From positions 1 to 64,000 of the forward strand of contig UCNE01000018.1 in assembly GCA_900473685.1 (NCBI GenBank): 64,000 bases of DNA, in the 5' to 3' direction. Every line of letters begins with the position of its first letter. Position 1 is the first letter of the stretch. Position numbers and translations under genes: made by a program. This DNA comes from Hyphomicrobiales bacterium. GTDB taxonomy: Bacteria; Pseudomonadota; Alphaproteobacteria; Rhizobiales; Rhizobiaceae. Positions 45,040-53,566 of the stretch are shown in pieces. The notes beneath the pieces are model-generated. The model saw nothing but the letters and a program-made list of their open reading frames with translations, was not told where the DNA came from and searched no databases.

Positions 45040-45186
45040 TTGAATCGGAATGCACTCTATATGCTTATCGGGGGTCTCGTCGTCTTGGTCGTTGGATTGG
45101 GAATTTATATCTACGACAAGGAATCCAAGCCCGACGGCGTGGAGGTGAAAATCGGCGAAGGCGGCATTTCGATCCAGGAAAACTGA
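45040..45186 (+). CDS. Small single-pass membrane protein, 48 residues
   Basis: A TTG-started ORF of 48 residues, MNRNALYMLIGG..., with one transmembrane helix at 7-25 (YMLIGGLVVLVVGLGIYIY) and a charged C-terminal tail ending GGISIQEN. AAGGA lies 9 nt upstream of the TTG. I recall similar short proteins annotated as hypothetical in rhizobia. It is 74 bp after moeA and upstream of a strong terminator. Function unknown; the TM-plus-acidic-tail layout is of a membrane microprotein. Confidence 0.7.
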   Translation: MNRNALYMLIGGLVVLVVGLGIYIYDKESKPDGVEVKIGEGGISIQEN

Positions 45187-45307
45187 ATTGACGGCGCCAT
45201 CATCCGGGTCGCCACCATATTAACTATTTATTAACCAAAGCAGCGGAATATTGCCCGCAGTTGACCTGACTACGGATGTACTAGCAGGCCAAACACCAGA
45301 CGATTTG

Positions 45308-45337
45308 AAAAAAGGCCGGGAAATCCCGGCCTTTTTC
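45308..45337. terminator. Bidirectional terminator after the 48-residue gene
   Basis: GGCCGGG and CCCGGCC (45314-45331) form a stem over AAAT, with seven A to the left and five T to the right. It ends the 48-residue gene on the plus strand and the CBS-domain gene on the minus strand. Confidence 0.82.
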
Positions 45338-45359
45338 TCGTTCTGATGACCTTCAAGCT

Positions 45360-46637
45360 TCAATGCGCGGCACGCGAAACAAGGATCTTGTCGATGCGGC
45401 GGCCATCCATGTCGATCACCTCGAAACGGTATCCATAGGCTTCCGTAACGTCACCCTCCTCCGGGTTTTTGCGCAGTTCCTGCACCAGAAAGCCCGAAAT
45501 GGTTTCGTAGCTGCCATCCGTATCAATTTCGTCGATACCGATCGTCAGGTGGATTTCGTCGATCGGCGTACGGCCGTCAACCAGGTAGGATCCGTCTTCG
45601 CGCTGTCGAATCAACGCGTGCTCGATGTCGTCATAATTCGACGGCAGAACGCCAACGATCGCTTCAAGAATGTCGGCAATGGTGATGATGCCTTCGATAC
45701 TACCGTATTCATCGACGATCATTGCCATGTTGATATGCGATGCCTTGAAAGCTTCGAGCGCCTTCAAGCAGGAAGCCGTTTCCGGCAAGGTATGGATGTC
45801 CTTGACGAAGTTGCGGACCTGAAAGCCGGATTTCACCGGTGCATTCAAGATTTCCTTGACCTGCACGGCGCCGAGCACTTCACCCGCCGCATCCATGACC
45901 GGATAGCGGGAATGGGCGGTTTGCTCGACCTTGGCACGGATGGTCTCGAGCGTATCGTTGACGTCGATGAAGCTGACTTCAGTGCGATGCGTCATGATCG
46001 ATTTGACGTTACGATCGCCAAGCCGGATGATTCGCCGCAGCATTTCGTGCTCGGACTTCTCGATCGCGCCGCTTTCGACGCCCTCGGCCATGATCGCCTG
46101 GACTTCCTCTTCCGTTACATGGTCGCTATCGCTGGAAACACCGAAAATGCGCATGAACAGCGATGCCGACATCTCGAACAGATAGACGATCGGCGCAGCC
46201 AGACGCGAGAGAAACGACATCGGGCCGGCGACGAACATCGCCACGCCTTCAGAGTTCTTCAGCGCCAGCTGCTTGGGAATAAGCTCGCCAATAACGACCG
46301 AGAGATAGGTGATGAGCGTGACCACCAACGCCACGGCGACCGTGCTGCCATAGGGATTGATCCAGCTGACCGCATTGAGTGTCGGCGCCAGCTTGTCGGC
46401 GATGGTTGCGCCACCATAGGCACCGGCAAGCGTTCCAACGAGAGTGATGCCGACCTGGACAGTGGACAGGAATTTACCCGGATCTTCGGCCAGCCGTAGC
46501 GCCAGTTCAGCGCGGCTGTTGCCCTGTTTTGCCATCTGCCGCAGCAGCGGCCGGCTTGCCGATACAATTGCCATTTCTGAAAGCGCAAAAAACGCATTAA
46601 TCAATAGAAGAACGAAAATAACAATTAGTTCGGACAT
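45360..46637 (-). CDS. Hemolysin-family membrane protein with CBS domains (CorC/DUF21)
   Basis: A 425-residue inner-membrane protein. The N-terminal DUF21/CNNM domain has four helices (LIVIFVLLLINAFFALSEMAIVSA, then FLSTVQVGITLVG and LSVVIGELIPKQLAL). Two CBS domains (about 215-335, with NVKSIMTHRTEV and MAMIVDEYGSIEGIITIADILEAI) and a CorC_HlyC transporter-associated domain complete it. Despite the name, members are linked to magnesium/cobalt efflux, not lysis. The ATG at 46637 has GAGGG upstream. Confidence 0.93.
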   Translation of the reverse strand: MSELIVIFVLLLINAFFALSEMAIVSASRPLLRQMAKQGNSRAELALRLAEDPGKFLSTVQVGITLVGTLAGAYGGATIADKLAPTLNAVSWINPYGSTVAVALVVTLITYLSVVIGELIPKQLALKNSEGVAMFVAGPMSFLSRLAAPIVYLFEMSASLFMRIFGVSSDSDHVTEEEVQAIMAEGVESGAIEKSEHEMLRRIIRLGDRNVKSIMTHRTEVSFIDVNDTLETIRAKVEQTAHSRYPVMDAAGEVLGAVQVKEILNAPVKSGFQVRNFVKDIHTLPETASCLKALEAFKASHINMAMIVDEYGSIEGIITIADILEAIVGVLPSNYDDIEHALIRQREDGSYLVDGRTPIDEIHLTIGIDEIDTDGSYETISGFLVQELRKNPEEGDVTEAYGYRFEVIDMDGRRIDKILVSRAAH

Positions 46638-46704
46638 AACCCTCGGACACCGTTGATGGGAGATACGCGCATCGGAAGCGACACACGTCAGTTGCAGCCC
46701 TATC

Positions 46705-46733
46705 AAATAGGCGGAAGACGCAGTTGCAGCAAG
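46705..46733 (-). promoter_or_regulatory. Probable promoter of the CBS-domain gene
   Basis: On the minus strand CTTGCT (46728-46733) and CTATTT (46705-46710) are 17 bp apart, close to rhizobial CTTGAC/CTATAT. The direct repeat CAGTTGCAGC occurs at 46689-46698 and 46721-46730, 32 bp apart and flanking the -10; an inverted copy GCAACTG is at 46737-46743. Confidence 0.5.
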
Positions 46734-46851
46734 GCGGCAACTGCAGATTTACGGTTCTTTTGGCCGTGGGATGGTTTTAGCGAAGACCAAATTTGCCGGG
46801 AATTTCCGTCCTGCCACAAGCCGCGCGGCAAAAATTACCGGGCCGGGACCT

Positions 46852-47598
46852 TCACTTCGCGAGATCCTTGAGCGCCACCTGGACGCGCTCGCGCCCCACC
46901 CGGATGACATTTTCCATGGCACCCCTCGCCCCCGCCTCGTCGCGCCGGCTGATCTGCTCGACGATCCTGATATGCGAGCGCGCTACCTCATCAATGCGGT
47001 CGCGGCCCGAAGCGGGCGAACTCAACTTGAAAATGCCGACAAGTGCTGCCTCGATCAGGCTGCCGACGGTGCGCATGAACGGGTTTCCCGACGCCTCGAC
47101 GACGGCGAGATGAAACCGCAGATCGGCCACGGCCAGCGTTTCGGCCGTATGGTCGGGATCCCCCATCGCAACGGCCAGCCGCATCATGCCGCTGATTTCC
47201 GCTTCCGTCGCATTGACGGCAGCAAGGGCTGCGGCGTGGGGTTCGAACGCCAGGCGTATCTCACTGAGATGGTAGAGGAATTCCTCATCCACACCCCGAT
47301 GGAAATGCCATGTCAGAACATCGCCGTCGAACAGGTTCCATTGGTTCTTCGCCGTCACGCGGGTTCCGATGCGGGCACGCGGCACGATCAGCCCCTTGGC
47401 CGCCAGCGTCTTCATCGCCTCGCGTAAGACCGTGCGCGATACCTTGAACCGCATCGCCAATTCCGGATCACCAGGTAAAATGGAGCCAACAGGAAATTCG
47501 CCCGACACAATGGCTTTGCCGAGTTCATCCACCACCTGTGCGTGGCTGGTGCGCGTACGCGCACCGGTCAGAACGGTTTCAAGCAGACCCTTATGCAA
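46852..47598 (-). CDS. GntR-family regulator with FCD domain
   Basis: A 248-residue regulator: a winged helix-turn-helix at about 22-85 (AIVSGEFPVGSILPGDPELAMRFKVSRTVLREAMKTLAAKGL) and a C-terminal helical FCD ligand domain with VVEASGNPFM. These factors usually respond to an organic acid or sugar acid. The start is TTG at 47598 with GGGGGAG upstream. It is the last gene of the sugar ABC operon, 12 bp after yjfF, so it probably controls this importer. An AT-rich element ahead of ytfQ could be its operator. Confidence 0.88.
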   Translation of the reverse strand: MHKGLLETVLTGARTRTSHAQVVDELGKAIVSGEFPVGSILPGDPELAMRFKVSRTVLREAMKTLAAKGLIVPRARIGTRVTAKNQWNLFDGDVLTWHFHRGVDEEFLYHLSEIRLAFEPHAAALAAVNATEAEISGMMRLAVAMGDPDHTAETLAVADLRFHLAVVEASGNPFMRTVGSLIEAALVGIFKLSSPASGRDRIDEVARSHIRIVEQISRRDEAGARGAMENVIRVGRERVQVALKDLAK

Positions 47599-47610
47599 GC
47601 AACTCCCCCC

Positions 47611-48579
47611 TCAGGAATACCTTTTGTTCTGGCGCGACAAAAACAGGATGGTCTTTTGCATCAGAATGAATGCAAACAGCAAAGCACCGATCAGAATCTT
47701 CGTCCACCAACTCGACAGCGAACCGTCGAAGGTGATGTAGGTCTGGATCAGTCCCTGGATCAAGACGCCGACGAGTGTTCCTCCAACAAACCCGGCGCCC
47801 CCTGTCAGAAGCGTTCCTCCGATCACCACTGCGGCAATCGCATCCAGCTCGACCCCCACGGTCGCGAGCGAATAACCCGCTGATGTGTATAGGGAATAAA
47901 CGATTCCCGAAAGCCCGGCGAGAAAACCGGACAGCGCGTAGATCATAATGGTCGTGCGGCCGACGGGAACGCCCATCAGGGCCGAGGTCTGGGCACCGCC
48001 ACCAAGCGCATAGACATTGGTGCCAAAGCGGGTGCGCTGGGCAATGAGAATGCCTGCTGCGAAGACCAGGAGCATCAATCCGCCGATCAGCGTGATGCGA
48101 CCGCCACCCGGCAGCTTGTAGTAAAACGTCTTCATCGTCGCATAGAACGGATGCTTGATCGGGATCGAATCGATCGACAGGACGAAGGCCATGCCCCGGG
48201 CGAGGAACATCCCGGCCAGCGTCACGATGAAGGCCGGCATTTCGAGATAATGGATGATCGCGCCCATGATGGCGCCGAACACGGTGGTGATCACCAGCAC
48301 CAGAACGAAGGCCGCCAGCGGATGGATGCCGGTATTCTGCATCAGCACCGCAAGGAAAATGCCGGTGAAGGCAATGACCGAACCGATCGACAGATCGATG
48401 CCGCCAGACAGGATGACGAAGGTCATGCCGACAGCGGCGATGCCGAGAAAGGCATTGTCCGTCAGAAGGTTGCCGATCACGCGGGTCGACAGGATGTTCG
48501 GATATTGTGCCGCACAGGCCGCGTAGGACACGACGAAGATGATAATGGTGGCAATCAGCGGGAGATATTTCTGGTTCAT
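47611..48579 (-). CDS. yjfF: Sugar ABC transporter permease, YjfF-like
   Basis: A 322-residue inner-membrane permease of the branched-chain/ribose class with eight or nine helices. Family signatures are GMTFVILSGGIDLSIGSV and GALSG-type loop YALSGFLAGLSGIVYSLYTSAG, and GGTLLTGGAGFVGGTLVG. It pairs with the YtfT-like permease to form the channel. Its ATG overlaps the ytfT-like stop as ATGA. Similarity to galactofuranose importer YjfF is recognised, but related rhizobial systems carry other sugars. Confidence 0.85.
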   Translation of the reverse strand: MNQKYLPLIATIIIFVVSYAACAAQYPNILSTRVIGNLLTDNAFLGIAAVGMTFVILSGGIDLSIGSVIAFTGIFLAVLMQNTGIHPLAAFVLVLVITTVFGAIMGAIIHYLEMPAFIVTLAGMFLARGMAFVLSIDSIPIKHPFYATMKTFYYKLPGGGRITLIGGLMLLVFAAGILIAQRTRFGTNVYALGGGAQTSALMGVPVGRTTIMIYALSGFLAGLSGIVYSLYTSAGYSLATVGVELDAIAAVVIGGTLLTGGAGFVGGTLVGVLIQGLIQTYITFDGSLSSWWTKILIGALLFAFILMQKTILFLSRQNKRYS

Positions 48580-49601
48580 CGGACGGACTGCTCTGCGGTC
48601 TCTCTGCGGACGGATTTCCGGCCAAGGAATGTCAATCCGGCCTGCACACGCGGCGACTGGATGACGAGGATGACGACGATAATTGCCGCCTTGATGATCA
48701 GGTTGAATTCCGGCGGAAAGCCCGATGACAGGATGCCGGTATTGACCGCCTGGATGATCATCGCGCCGATCAGCGAGGCGACGATGCTGAACCGGCCGCC
48801 GAGCAGCGACGTGCCGCCGACGACGACGGCAAGGATGGCATCGAGTTCAAGCCAGAGACCCGCATTATTGGCATCGGCGCCCCTGATGTCGGCGGTAACG
48901 ATCAATCCGGCGATGGCAGCGCAAAGTCCCGACAGCATATAGGCCGCCATCAACAGCAAAGGCGTCTGGATGCCGGACAGCGTGCTGGCGCGGCGATTGA
49001 TACCGACGGCTTCGATCAGCATGCCGAGTGCCGTTCGCCGCACCAGAAGTGCCACCGCGATGCCGAACACCAGCCAGATGACCACCGGCATAGGCAGGCC
49101 CAGAAAAGAGCCGCTGCCGATGAAGATCAGGCCGGGATCGTTGAAGGTCAGGATCGCGCCTTCCGTCACCAGCTGGGCGATGCCGCGCCCGGCGACCATC
49201 AGCACGAGCGTGGCGATGATTGGCTGGATATTGAGAACGGACACGAGGAAACCGTTCCAGACACCGCAGATCAGGCCGGTGCCGACGGCAAGCAACAGCG
49301 TGACGGCCAGTGGATCGCCGCGCACGCTGGATGCGGCCGCGACCGCGCCGCAAATAGCCATGACCGCACCGACGGAGAGATCGATCCCCTTGGTGGCGAT
49401 CACCACCGTCATGCCGACGGCAAGAAGGGCGACCGGGGCGCCGCGATTAAGAATATCGATCAGGCTACCGTAGAGGCGGCCATTCTGGATCTCGATCGAG
49501 AAGAAATCCGGAAAGACCAGCCGGATCAGCACCAGGATCATCGCCAGTGCGATGAACTGTGGCAAAAGCCGTCGGCCGAGGCGTTTGGCGTTGTCGATCA
49601 T
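48576..49601 (-). CDS. ytfT: Sugar ABC transporter permease, YtfT-like
   Basis: A 341-residue permease with the GMTVVIATKGIDLSVGAVMA motif and GGTSLLGGRFSIVASLIGAMI; the layout matches YtfT, partner of YjfF. It overlaps the ATPase gene (ATGA at 49598-49601) and the next permease (ATGA at 48576-48579), so three genes are translated as a chain. Confidence 0.85.
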   Translation of the reverse strand: MIDNAKRLGRRLLPQFIALAMILVLIRLVFPDFFSIEIQNGRLYGSLIDILNRGAPVALLAVGMTVVIATKGIDLSVGAVMAICGAVAAASSVRGDPLAVTLLLAVGTGLICGVWNGFLVSVLNIQPIIATLVLMVAGRGIAQLVTEGAILTFNDPGLIFIGSGSFLGLPMPVVIWLVFGIAVALLVRRTALGMLIEAVGINRRASTLSGIQTPLLLMAAYMLSGLCAAIAGLIVTADIRGADANNAGLWLELDAILAVVVGGTSLLGGRFSIVASLIGAMIIQAVNTGILSSGFPPEFNLIIKAAIIVVILVIQSPRVQAGLTFLGRKSVRRETAEQSVR

Positions 49602-51121
49602 TGGGTGCCTCCTGCAGCCGTTGCCGCCGCAATGGCATTGACGATATGTCCGGTGGTGATTTCGCTGCCGGTCAGTTCGGCGACATGGGCGCGGTCCCGC
49701 AGAACGATGATCCTCGAACTGTAAGCCACGAGTTCCTCAAGCTCGGAGGAAATGACGATCAGCGACATTCCCTGCGCACAGAGCTCGCCGATCAGCCGGA
49801 TGATTTCCGCATGCGCACCGACATCGATGCCGCGCGTCGGTTCGTCAAGAATGAGAAACTGCGGATTGGTCGCAAGCCAGCGCGCCAGAATGGCCTTCTG
49901 CTGATTGCCACCAGACAGCAGCCGGATCGGCTTTTCCCTATCGCTGGTGCGAATGTCCAGCGCCTTGATATAATGATCGGCCAGGGCGTTCTGTTCGGAT
50001 GCGGACAGCGGTTTTGCCCAGCCGCGCCGCGCCTGCAAGGCCAAGGCGATGTTTTCACGCACCGACAGTTCACCGATGATCCCGTCCAGCTTGCGATCCT
50101 CGGGGCAAAATCCGAACCCTTCGGCGATGGCGGCGCGCGGCGAGGACAGATTGGCGCTCTTGCCGCCGATATCGGCGCTACCGCTATCGGCCTTGTGAAC
50201 GCCGAACATCAATTCAGCGGTTTCGGTGCGGCCGGAACCAAGAAGCCCGGCGATACCGACGACCTCGCCCTTGCGCACATCCAGATCGAACGGCTTGATC
50301 TTGCCTGCCTTGCCAAATTTCGAAAACCGGAAATGAACAGGCCCCTCTGCCGTCTCTGCCGCGCCTGCTGCTTTTTCGGCCGACTGAAGCTCATGGCCAA
50401 GCATCATCGTCACGAGTTCGCGGCGCGGCAAGGACGCGGTGTCGCGTGTGCCGACCAACTGGCCGTTGCGCAGCACGGTGATACGATCGGAGAGGTCGTA
50501 GACCTGTTCAAGAAAATGGGTGATGAAGACGATGCCAAGTCCCCTCGCCCGCAAGTCGCGGACAATGCGGAACAGCATCTCCACTTCCTGGGCATCAAGA
50601 CTGGCAGTCGGCTCGTCGAGGATCAGCACCTTGCCGGAGAGATCGACAGCGCGAGCGATCGCCACCACCTGCTGGATGGCGACGGAGTAACTTTCGAGCG
50701 CTGCAGAAACGTTGATGTCGACGCCGTATTGCGCCAGCAATGCGTCGGCCCGCTTTTTCATCTCTCCGGTCTGGATAAGGCCGAAACGGCGGGGTTGGCG
50801 CCCGAGGAAGAGGTTTTCCGCGACACTCAGATTTCCAAGCAGATTGACTTCCTGGTAGACGGTGCCGATCCCGAGCTTCTGGGCATCGAGCGTGTCGTGC
50901 GGGTCGATCTCTTCGCCATCCAGCGTCAGCAGACCGGCATCACGGCGGTAGGCGCCGGTCATGCATTTGATCAATGTCGATTTTCCGGCGCCGTTTTCGC
51001 CCAGCAGCGCATGCACCTCGCCTCGCCGCAGCGAGAAATCAACCTTGTTGAGGGCAATGGCACCCGGAAAGGTCTTCACGATCCCGGCAGCGACAAGAAT
51101 ATTGGTTGAACTGTTCTGCAT
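49598..51121 (-). CDS. ytfR: Sugar ABC transporter ATP-binding protein, YtfR-like
   Basis: A 507-residue ATPase with two fused ABC domains. The first has Walker A GENGAGKST at 41-49 and DEPTASLDAQEVEML; the second has a degenerate P-loop GLLGSGRTE and LSGGNQQKAILARWL with DEPTRGIDVGAH. It energises the importer. The start at 51121 fits the family; a long extension to 51325 is rejected. A 208-bp gap with a long hairpin separates it from the binding-protein gene. Confidence 0.9.
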   Translation of the reverse strand: MQNSSTNILVAAGIVKTFPGAIALNKVDFSLRRGEVHALLGENGAGKSTLIKCMTGAYRRDAGLLTLDGEEIDPHDTLDAQKLGIGTVYQEVNLLGNLSVAENLFLGRQPRRFGLIQTGEMKKRADALLAQYGVDINVSAALESYSVAIQQVVAIARAVDLSGKVLILDEPTASLDAQEVEMLFRIVRDLRARGLGIVFITHFLEQVYDLSDRITVLRNGQLVGTRDTASLPRRELVTMMLGHELQSAEKAAGAAETAEGPVHFRFSKFGKAGKIKPFDLDVRKGEVVGIAGLLGSGRTETAELMFGVHKADSGSADIGGKSANLSSPRAAIAEGFGFCPEDRKLDGIIGELSVRENIALALQARRGWAKPLSASEQNALADHYIKALDIRTSDREKPIRLLSGGNQQKAILARWLATNPQFLILDEPTRGIDVGAHAEIIRLIGELCAQGMSLIVISSELEELVAYSSRIIVLRDRAHVAELTGSEITTGHIVNAIAAATAAGGTQ

Positions 51122-51253
51122 GAAACCGGATTCTTCAAGGAAAGAGGTCAGCCATAGCTTACGGATTTGCGCTGGCCATGCCAGCCTCTTGCAGGGCGCG
51201 GCTATAACCGTGCCGGAGGGCGGACGCCCAGGCAAACCGTTGGCAAGCAAATT

Positions 51254-51325
51254 TTGCCGGCATCGGCCTTTGTCAGCATCTGCGATCCGACGACCGCAGA
51301 CGTGACTGTGACGCGATGCCGGCAA
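51254..51325 (-). repeat. Long stem-loop between ytfQ and ytfR
   Basis: Exact 12-bp arms TTGCCGGCATCG (51254-51265) and CGATGCCGGCAA (51314-51325) begin four bases after the ytfQ stop on the minus strand. A second small hairpin (TCTGCG/CGCAGA) sits in the loop. There is no T-run, so it more likely protects or processes the binding-protein mRNA than ends transcription. Confidence 0.6.
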
Positions 51326-51329
51326 TCGA

Positions 51330-52292
51330 TCAGTAGCCGAGGCCCTTCTTTTCTTCGTAGACCTTCTGCGGATCGTCAGCCTGCGTATAGAGCTTCGATT
51401 CGGTCTGGATCCACTTGGCAGGCTTTGTGCCGTTCTTCAGGAACGCATCGAGAGCGTCGAGTGCCGGACCGGCCATGTTCGGCGTCAGTTCGACAGTGGC
51501 GTTGGCTTCACCGGCAGCCATGGCCTGGAAGATATCCGGAACGGCGTCGATGGAGACGACGAGAATATCCTTGCCCGGCTTCAGGCCGGCTTCCTTGATC
51601 GCCTGGATGGCGCCGACGGCCATGTCGTCATTGTGGGCGTAGAGCGCGCAGATATTCTTGCCGCCGTCTTCCGCCTTCAGGAAGCTTTCCATGACTTCCT
51701 TGCCCTTGGTACGGGTGAAGTCGCCAGTCTGGCTGCGGACGATCTTGAGGTTGTCATGGCCTTTCAGCGCTTCCTCAAAACCCTTCTTGCGGTCGATAGC
51801 CGGCGAAGAACCCGTGGTCCCCTGCAGTTCGACGACGTTGCACTGCTTGCCGGCGACCTTGTCGACCAGGAACTTGCCGGCAACGTTGCCTTCGTGCACG
51901 AGGTCAGAGGTGACGGCCGTCAGGTAGAGATCCTTGGATGAATCAACCGTACGGTCGAGAAGAATGACCGGGATTTCGGCGTCCTTGGCTTCCGTCAGAA
52001 CCTCGTCCCAGCCAGTCGCGACAACCGGTGCGATCAGGATCGCGTTTACGCCCTGGGCGATAAACGAACGCAGTGCCTTGATCTGGTTTTCCTGTTTCTG
52101 CTGGGCATCGGCAAATTTCAGGTCGATGCCGCGCTTTTCCGCCTGTTGCTTGGTCAACGTGGTTTCAGCCGCGCGCCAGCCGGATTCGGAGCCGATCTGC
52201 GAAAAGCCGATCGTCAGATCGGCGGCAGAGGCCGAACCGAACATGCAGGCAGCCAGAACCGTGGCACAGCTAAGTGCAGTCTTGATTTTCAT
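51330..52292 (-). CDS. ytfQ: Sugar ABC transporter substrate-binding protein, YtfQ-like
   Basis: A 320-residue periplasmic binding protein of the ribose/galactose class. The signal peptide ends at ASA (residue 23). Mature start ADLTIGFSQIGSESGWRAA and the repeated ligand segments (VVATGWDEVLTEAK, ALYAHNDDMAVGAIQAIKEAG, ELTPNMAGPALDAL) match YtfQ, which binds galactofuranose in E. coli. GGGAGGAA precedes the ATG. It is the first gene of ytfQ-ytfR-ytfT-yjfF-GntR. Confidence 0.87.
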   Translation of the reverse strand: MKIKTALSCATVLAACMFGSASAADLTIGFSQIGSESGWRAAETTLTKQQAEKRGIDLKFADAQQKQENQIKALRSFIAQGVNAILIAPVVATGWDEVLTEAKDAEIPVILLDRTVDSSKDLYLTAVTSDLVHEGNVAGKFLVDKVAGKQCNVVELQGTTGSSPAIDRKKGFEEALKGHDNLKIVRSQTGDFTRTKGKEVMESFLKAEDGGKNICALYAHNDDMAVGAIQAIKEAGLKPGKDILVVSIDAVPDIFQAMAAGEANATVELTPNMAGPALDALDAFLKNGTKPAKWIQTESKLYTQADDPQKVYEEKKGLGY

Positions 52293-52324
52293 GATTTCCT
52301 CCCAAAAAGCTGCTCCTCAGCAGC

Positions 52325-52380
52325 CCAATCAAAAAATCATACTATATTATTTATGTAAACAGCATTTACGCCTGTTTGCG
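52325..52380 (-). promoter_or_regulatory. AT-rich control region before ytfQ
   Basis: A strongly AT-rich stretch holds TATGAT-like -10 candidates and loose inverted arms CATA/TATG about 10 bp apart. It is the only distinct operator-like element in front of the operon. A small hairpin GCTGCT-CCTC-AGCAGC lies between it and the ribosome site (52309-52324). Confidence 0.3.
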
Positions 52381-52406
52381 CAAATTTTCTCAAGCCTTGA
52401 ATCGAA

Positions 52407-52432
52407 AAGGGGCGGCCCTGCGGCCACCCCTT
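52407..52432 (-). terminator. Terminator after the BMP binding-protein gene
   Basis: AAGGGG-C-GGCC and GGCC-A-CCCCTT pair with one mismatch across a CTGC loop. On the minus strand the stem ends in CCCCTTTTCG. It closes the nucleoside ABC operon before ytfQ begins. Confidence 0.65.
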
Positions 52433-52456
52433 CTGATTGCAACGCTTGAATGCTAT

Positions 52457-53527
52457 TTATTGCGGCAGCTTGTCGTCGACACCTTCGACATAGAAGTTCA
52501 TGCCGAGCAGCGTGCCGTCATCCGAGGATGCGCCGGCGGCCAGCCATTCAGAGCCGTCCTGCTTCTTCAGCGGGCCGGTGAAGGGCTTCAGTTCGCCCGA
52601 CTCGATCTTCTTCTGGGTCTCTTCAGCCATCGCCTTCACGTCATCCGGCATGTTGGTATACGGCGCCATGGTCAAGATGCCGTCCTTCAGGCCATCCCAG
52701 CTCGACTGGGTTTCCCACTTACCATCAAGGAAGAGCTGGGTACGTTTGATGTAGTAGGCGCCCCAGGTATCGACGATGGCCGTCAACTGTGTTTCCGGGC
52801 CGGCCTTGATCATATCGGATGCCTGGCCGAAAGCCTTGATGCCGCGCTCGGCAGCAACCTGCATCGGCGCGGTCGTGTCGGTGTGCTGCGTCAACACATC
52901 GACGCCCTGGTCGATCAGGGCCTTGGCAGCGTCAGCTTCCTTGCCGGGGTCGAACCAGGTGTTGGCCCATACGACCTTGATCTTGAAATCAGGATTGATC
53001 GCCCTGGCGCCGGTGACAAAGGCATTGATGCCCATGACCACTTCCGGGATCGGGAAGGAGGCGATGTAACCCGCAACACCCTTCTTCGACATTTTTGCAG
53101 CGATCTGACCCTGGATATAACGGCCTTCGTAGAAACGGCTGTTATAAGTCGCAAGGTTTGGCGCCGTCTTGTAGCCGGTGGCATGCTCGAACTTTACGTC
53201 CGGGAATTTTGCGGCAACCTTGACAGTCGCGTCCATGAAGCCGAACGACGTCGTGTAGATCAGGCCGCAGCCGGAACGCGCCAGCCGCTCGATGGCGCGC
53301 TCGGCATCCGGGCCTTCCGGAACGCTTTCGAGGAACTGGGTTTCGATCTTGTCGCCAAGTGCCTTTTCAAGCTCCAAACGGCCGATGTCATGGGCCTGTG
53401 TCCAACCGCCGTCGGTCTTTGAGCCGACATAGACGAAGCAGACCTTTGCCTTGTCGGCAGCGTAGGCGCCGGCGGAAAAGCCGATGACCGCCGCCGTCGT
53501 GGCGAGTGCGAAAAGTAGTTTTTTCAT
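52457..53527 (-). CDS. BMP-family ABC transporter substrate-binding protein
   Basis: A 356-residue basic membrane protein (BmpA/PnrA) type binding protein, the class that captures purine or other nucleosides. The signal peptide ends near AYA (residue 23). Family traits are VCFVYVGSKTDGGWTQAHDIGR at the mature start, SGCGLIYTTSFGFMD, GYIASFPIPEVVMGINAF and DVLTQHTDTTAPMQVA. No lipobox is present, so it is free in the periplasm. It is the last gene of the ATPase-permease-permease-BMP run. Confidence 0.9.
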   Translation of the reverse strand: MKKLLFALATTAAVIGFSAGAYAADKAKVCFVYVGSKTDGGWTQAHDIGRLELEKALGDKIETQFLESVPEGPDAERAIERLARSGCGLIYTTSFGFMDATVKVAAKFPDVKFEHATGYKTAPNLATYNSRFYEGRYIQGQIAAKMSKKGVAGYIASFPIPEVVMGINAFVTGARAINPDFKIKVVWANTWFDPGKEADAAKALIDQGVDVLTQHTDTTAPMQVAAERGIKAFGQASDMIKAGPETQLTAIVDTWGAYYIKRTQLFLDGKWETQSSWDGLKDGILTMAPYTNMPDDVKAMAEETQKKIESGELKPFTGPLKKQDGSEWLAAGASSDDGTLLGMNFYVEGVDDKLPQ

Positions 53528-53566
53528 TTTGACCCCTGTAGGTTTGGTTTGCGTTGTTGTTCTTGT

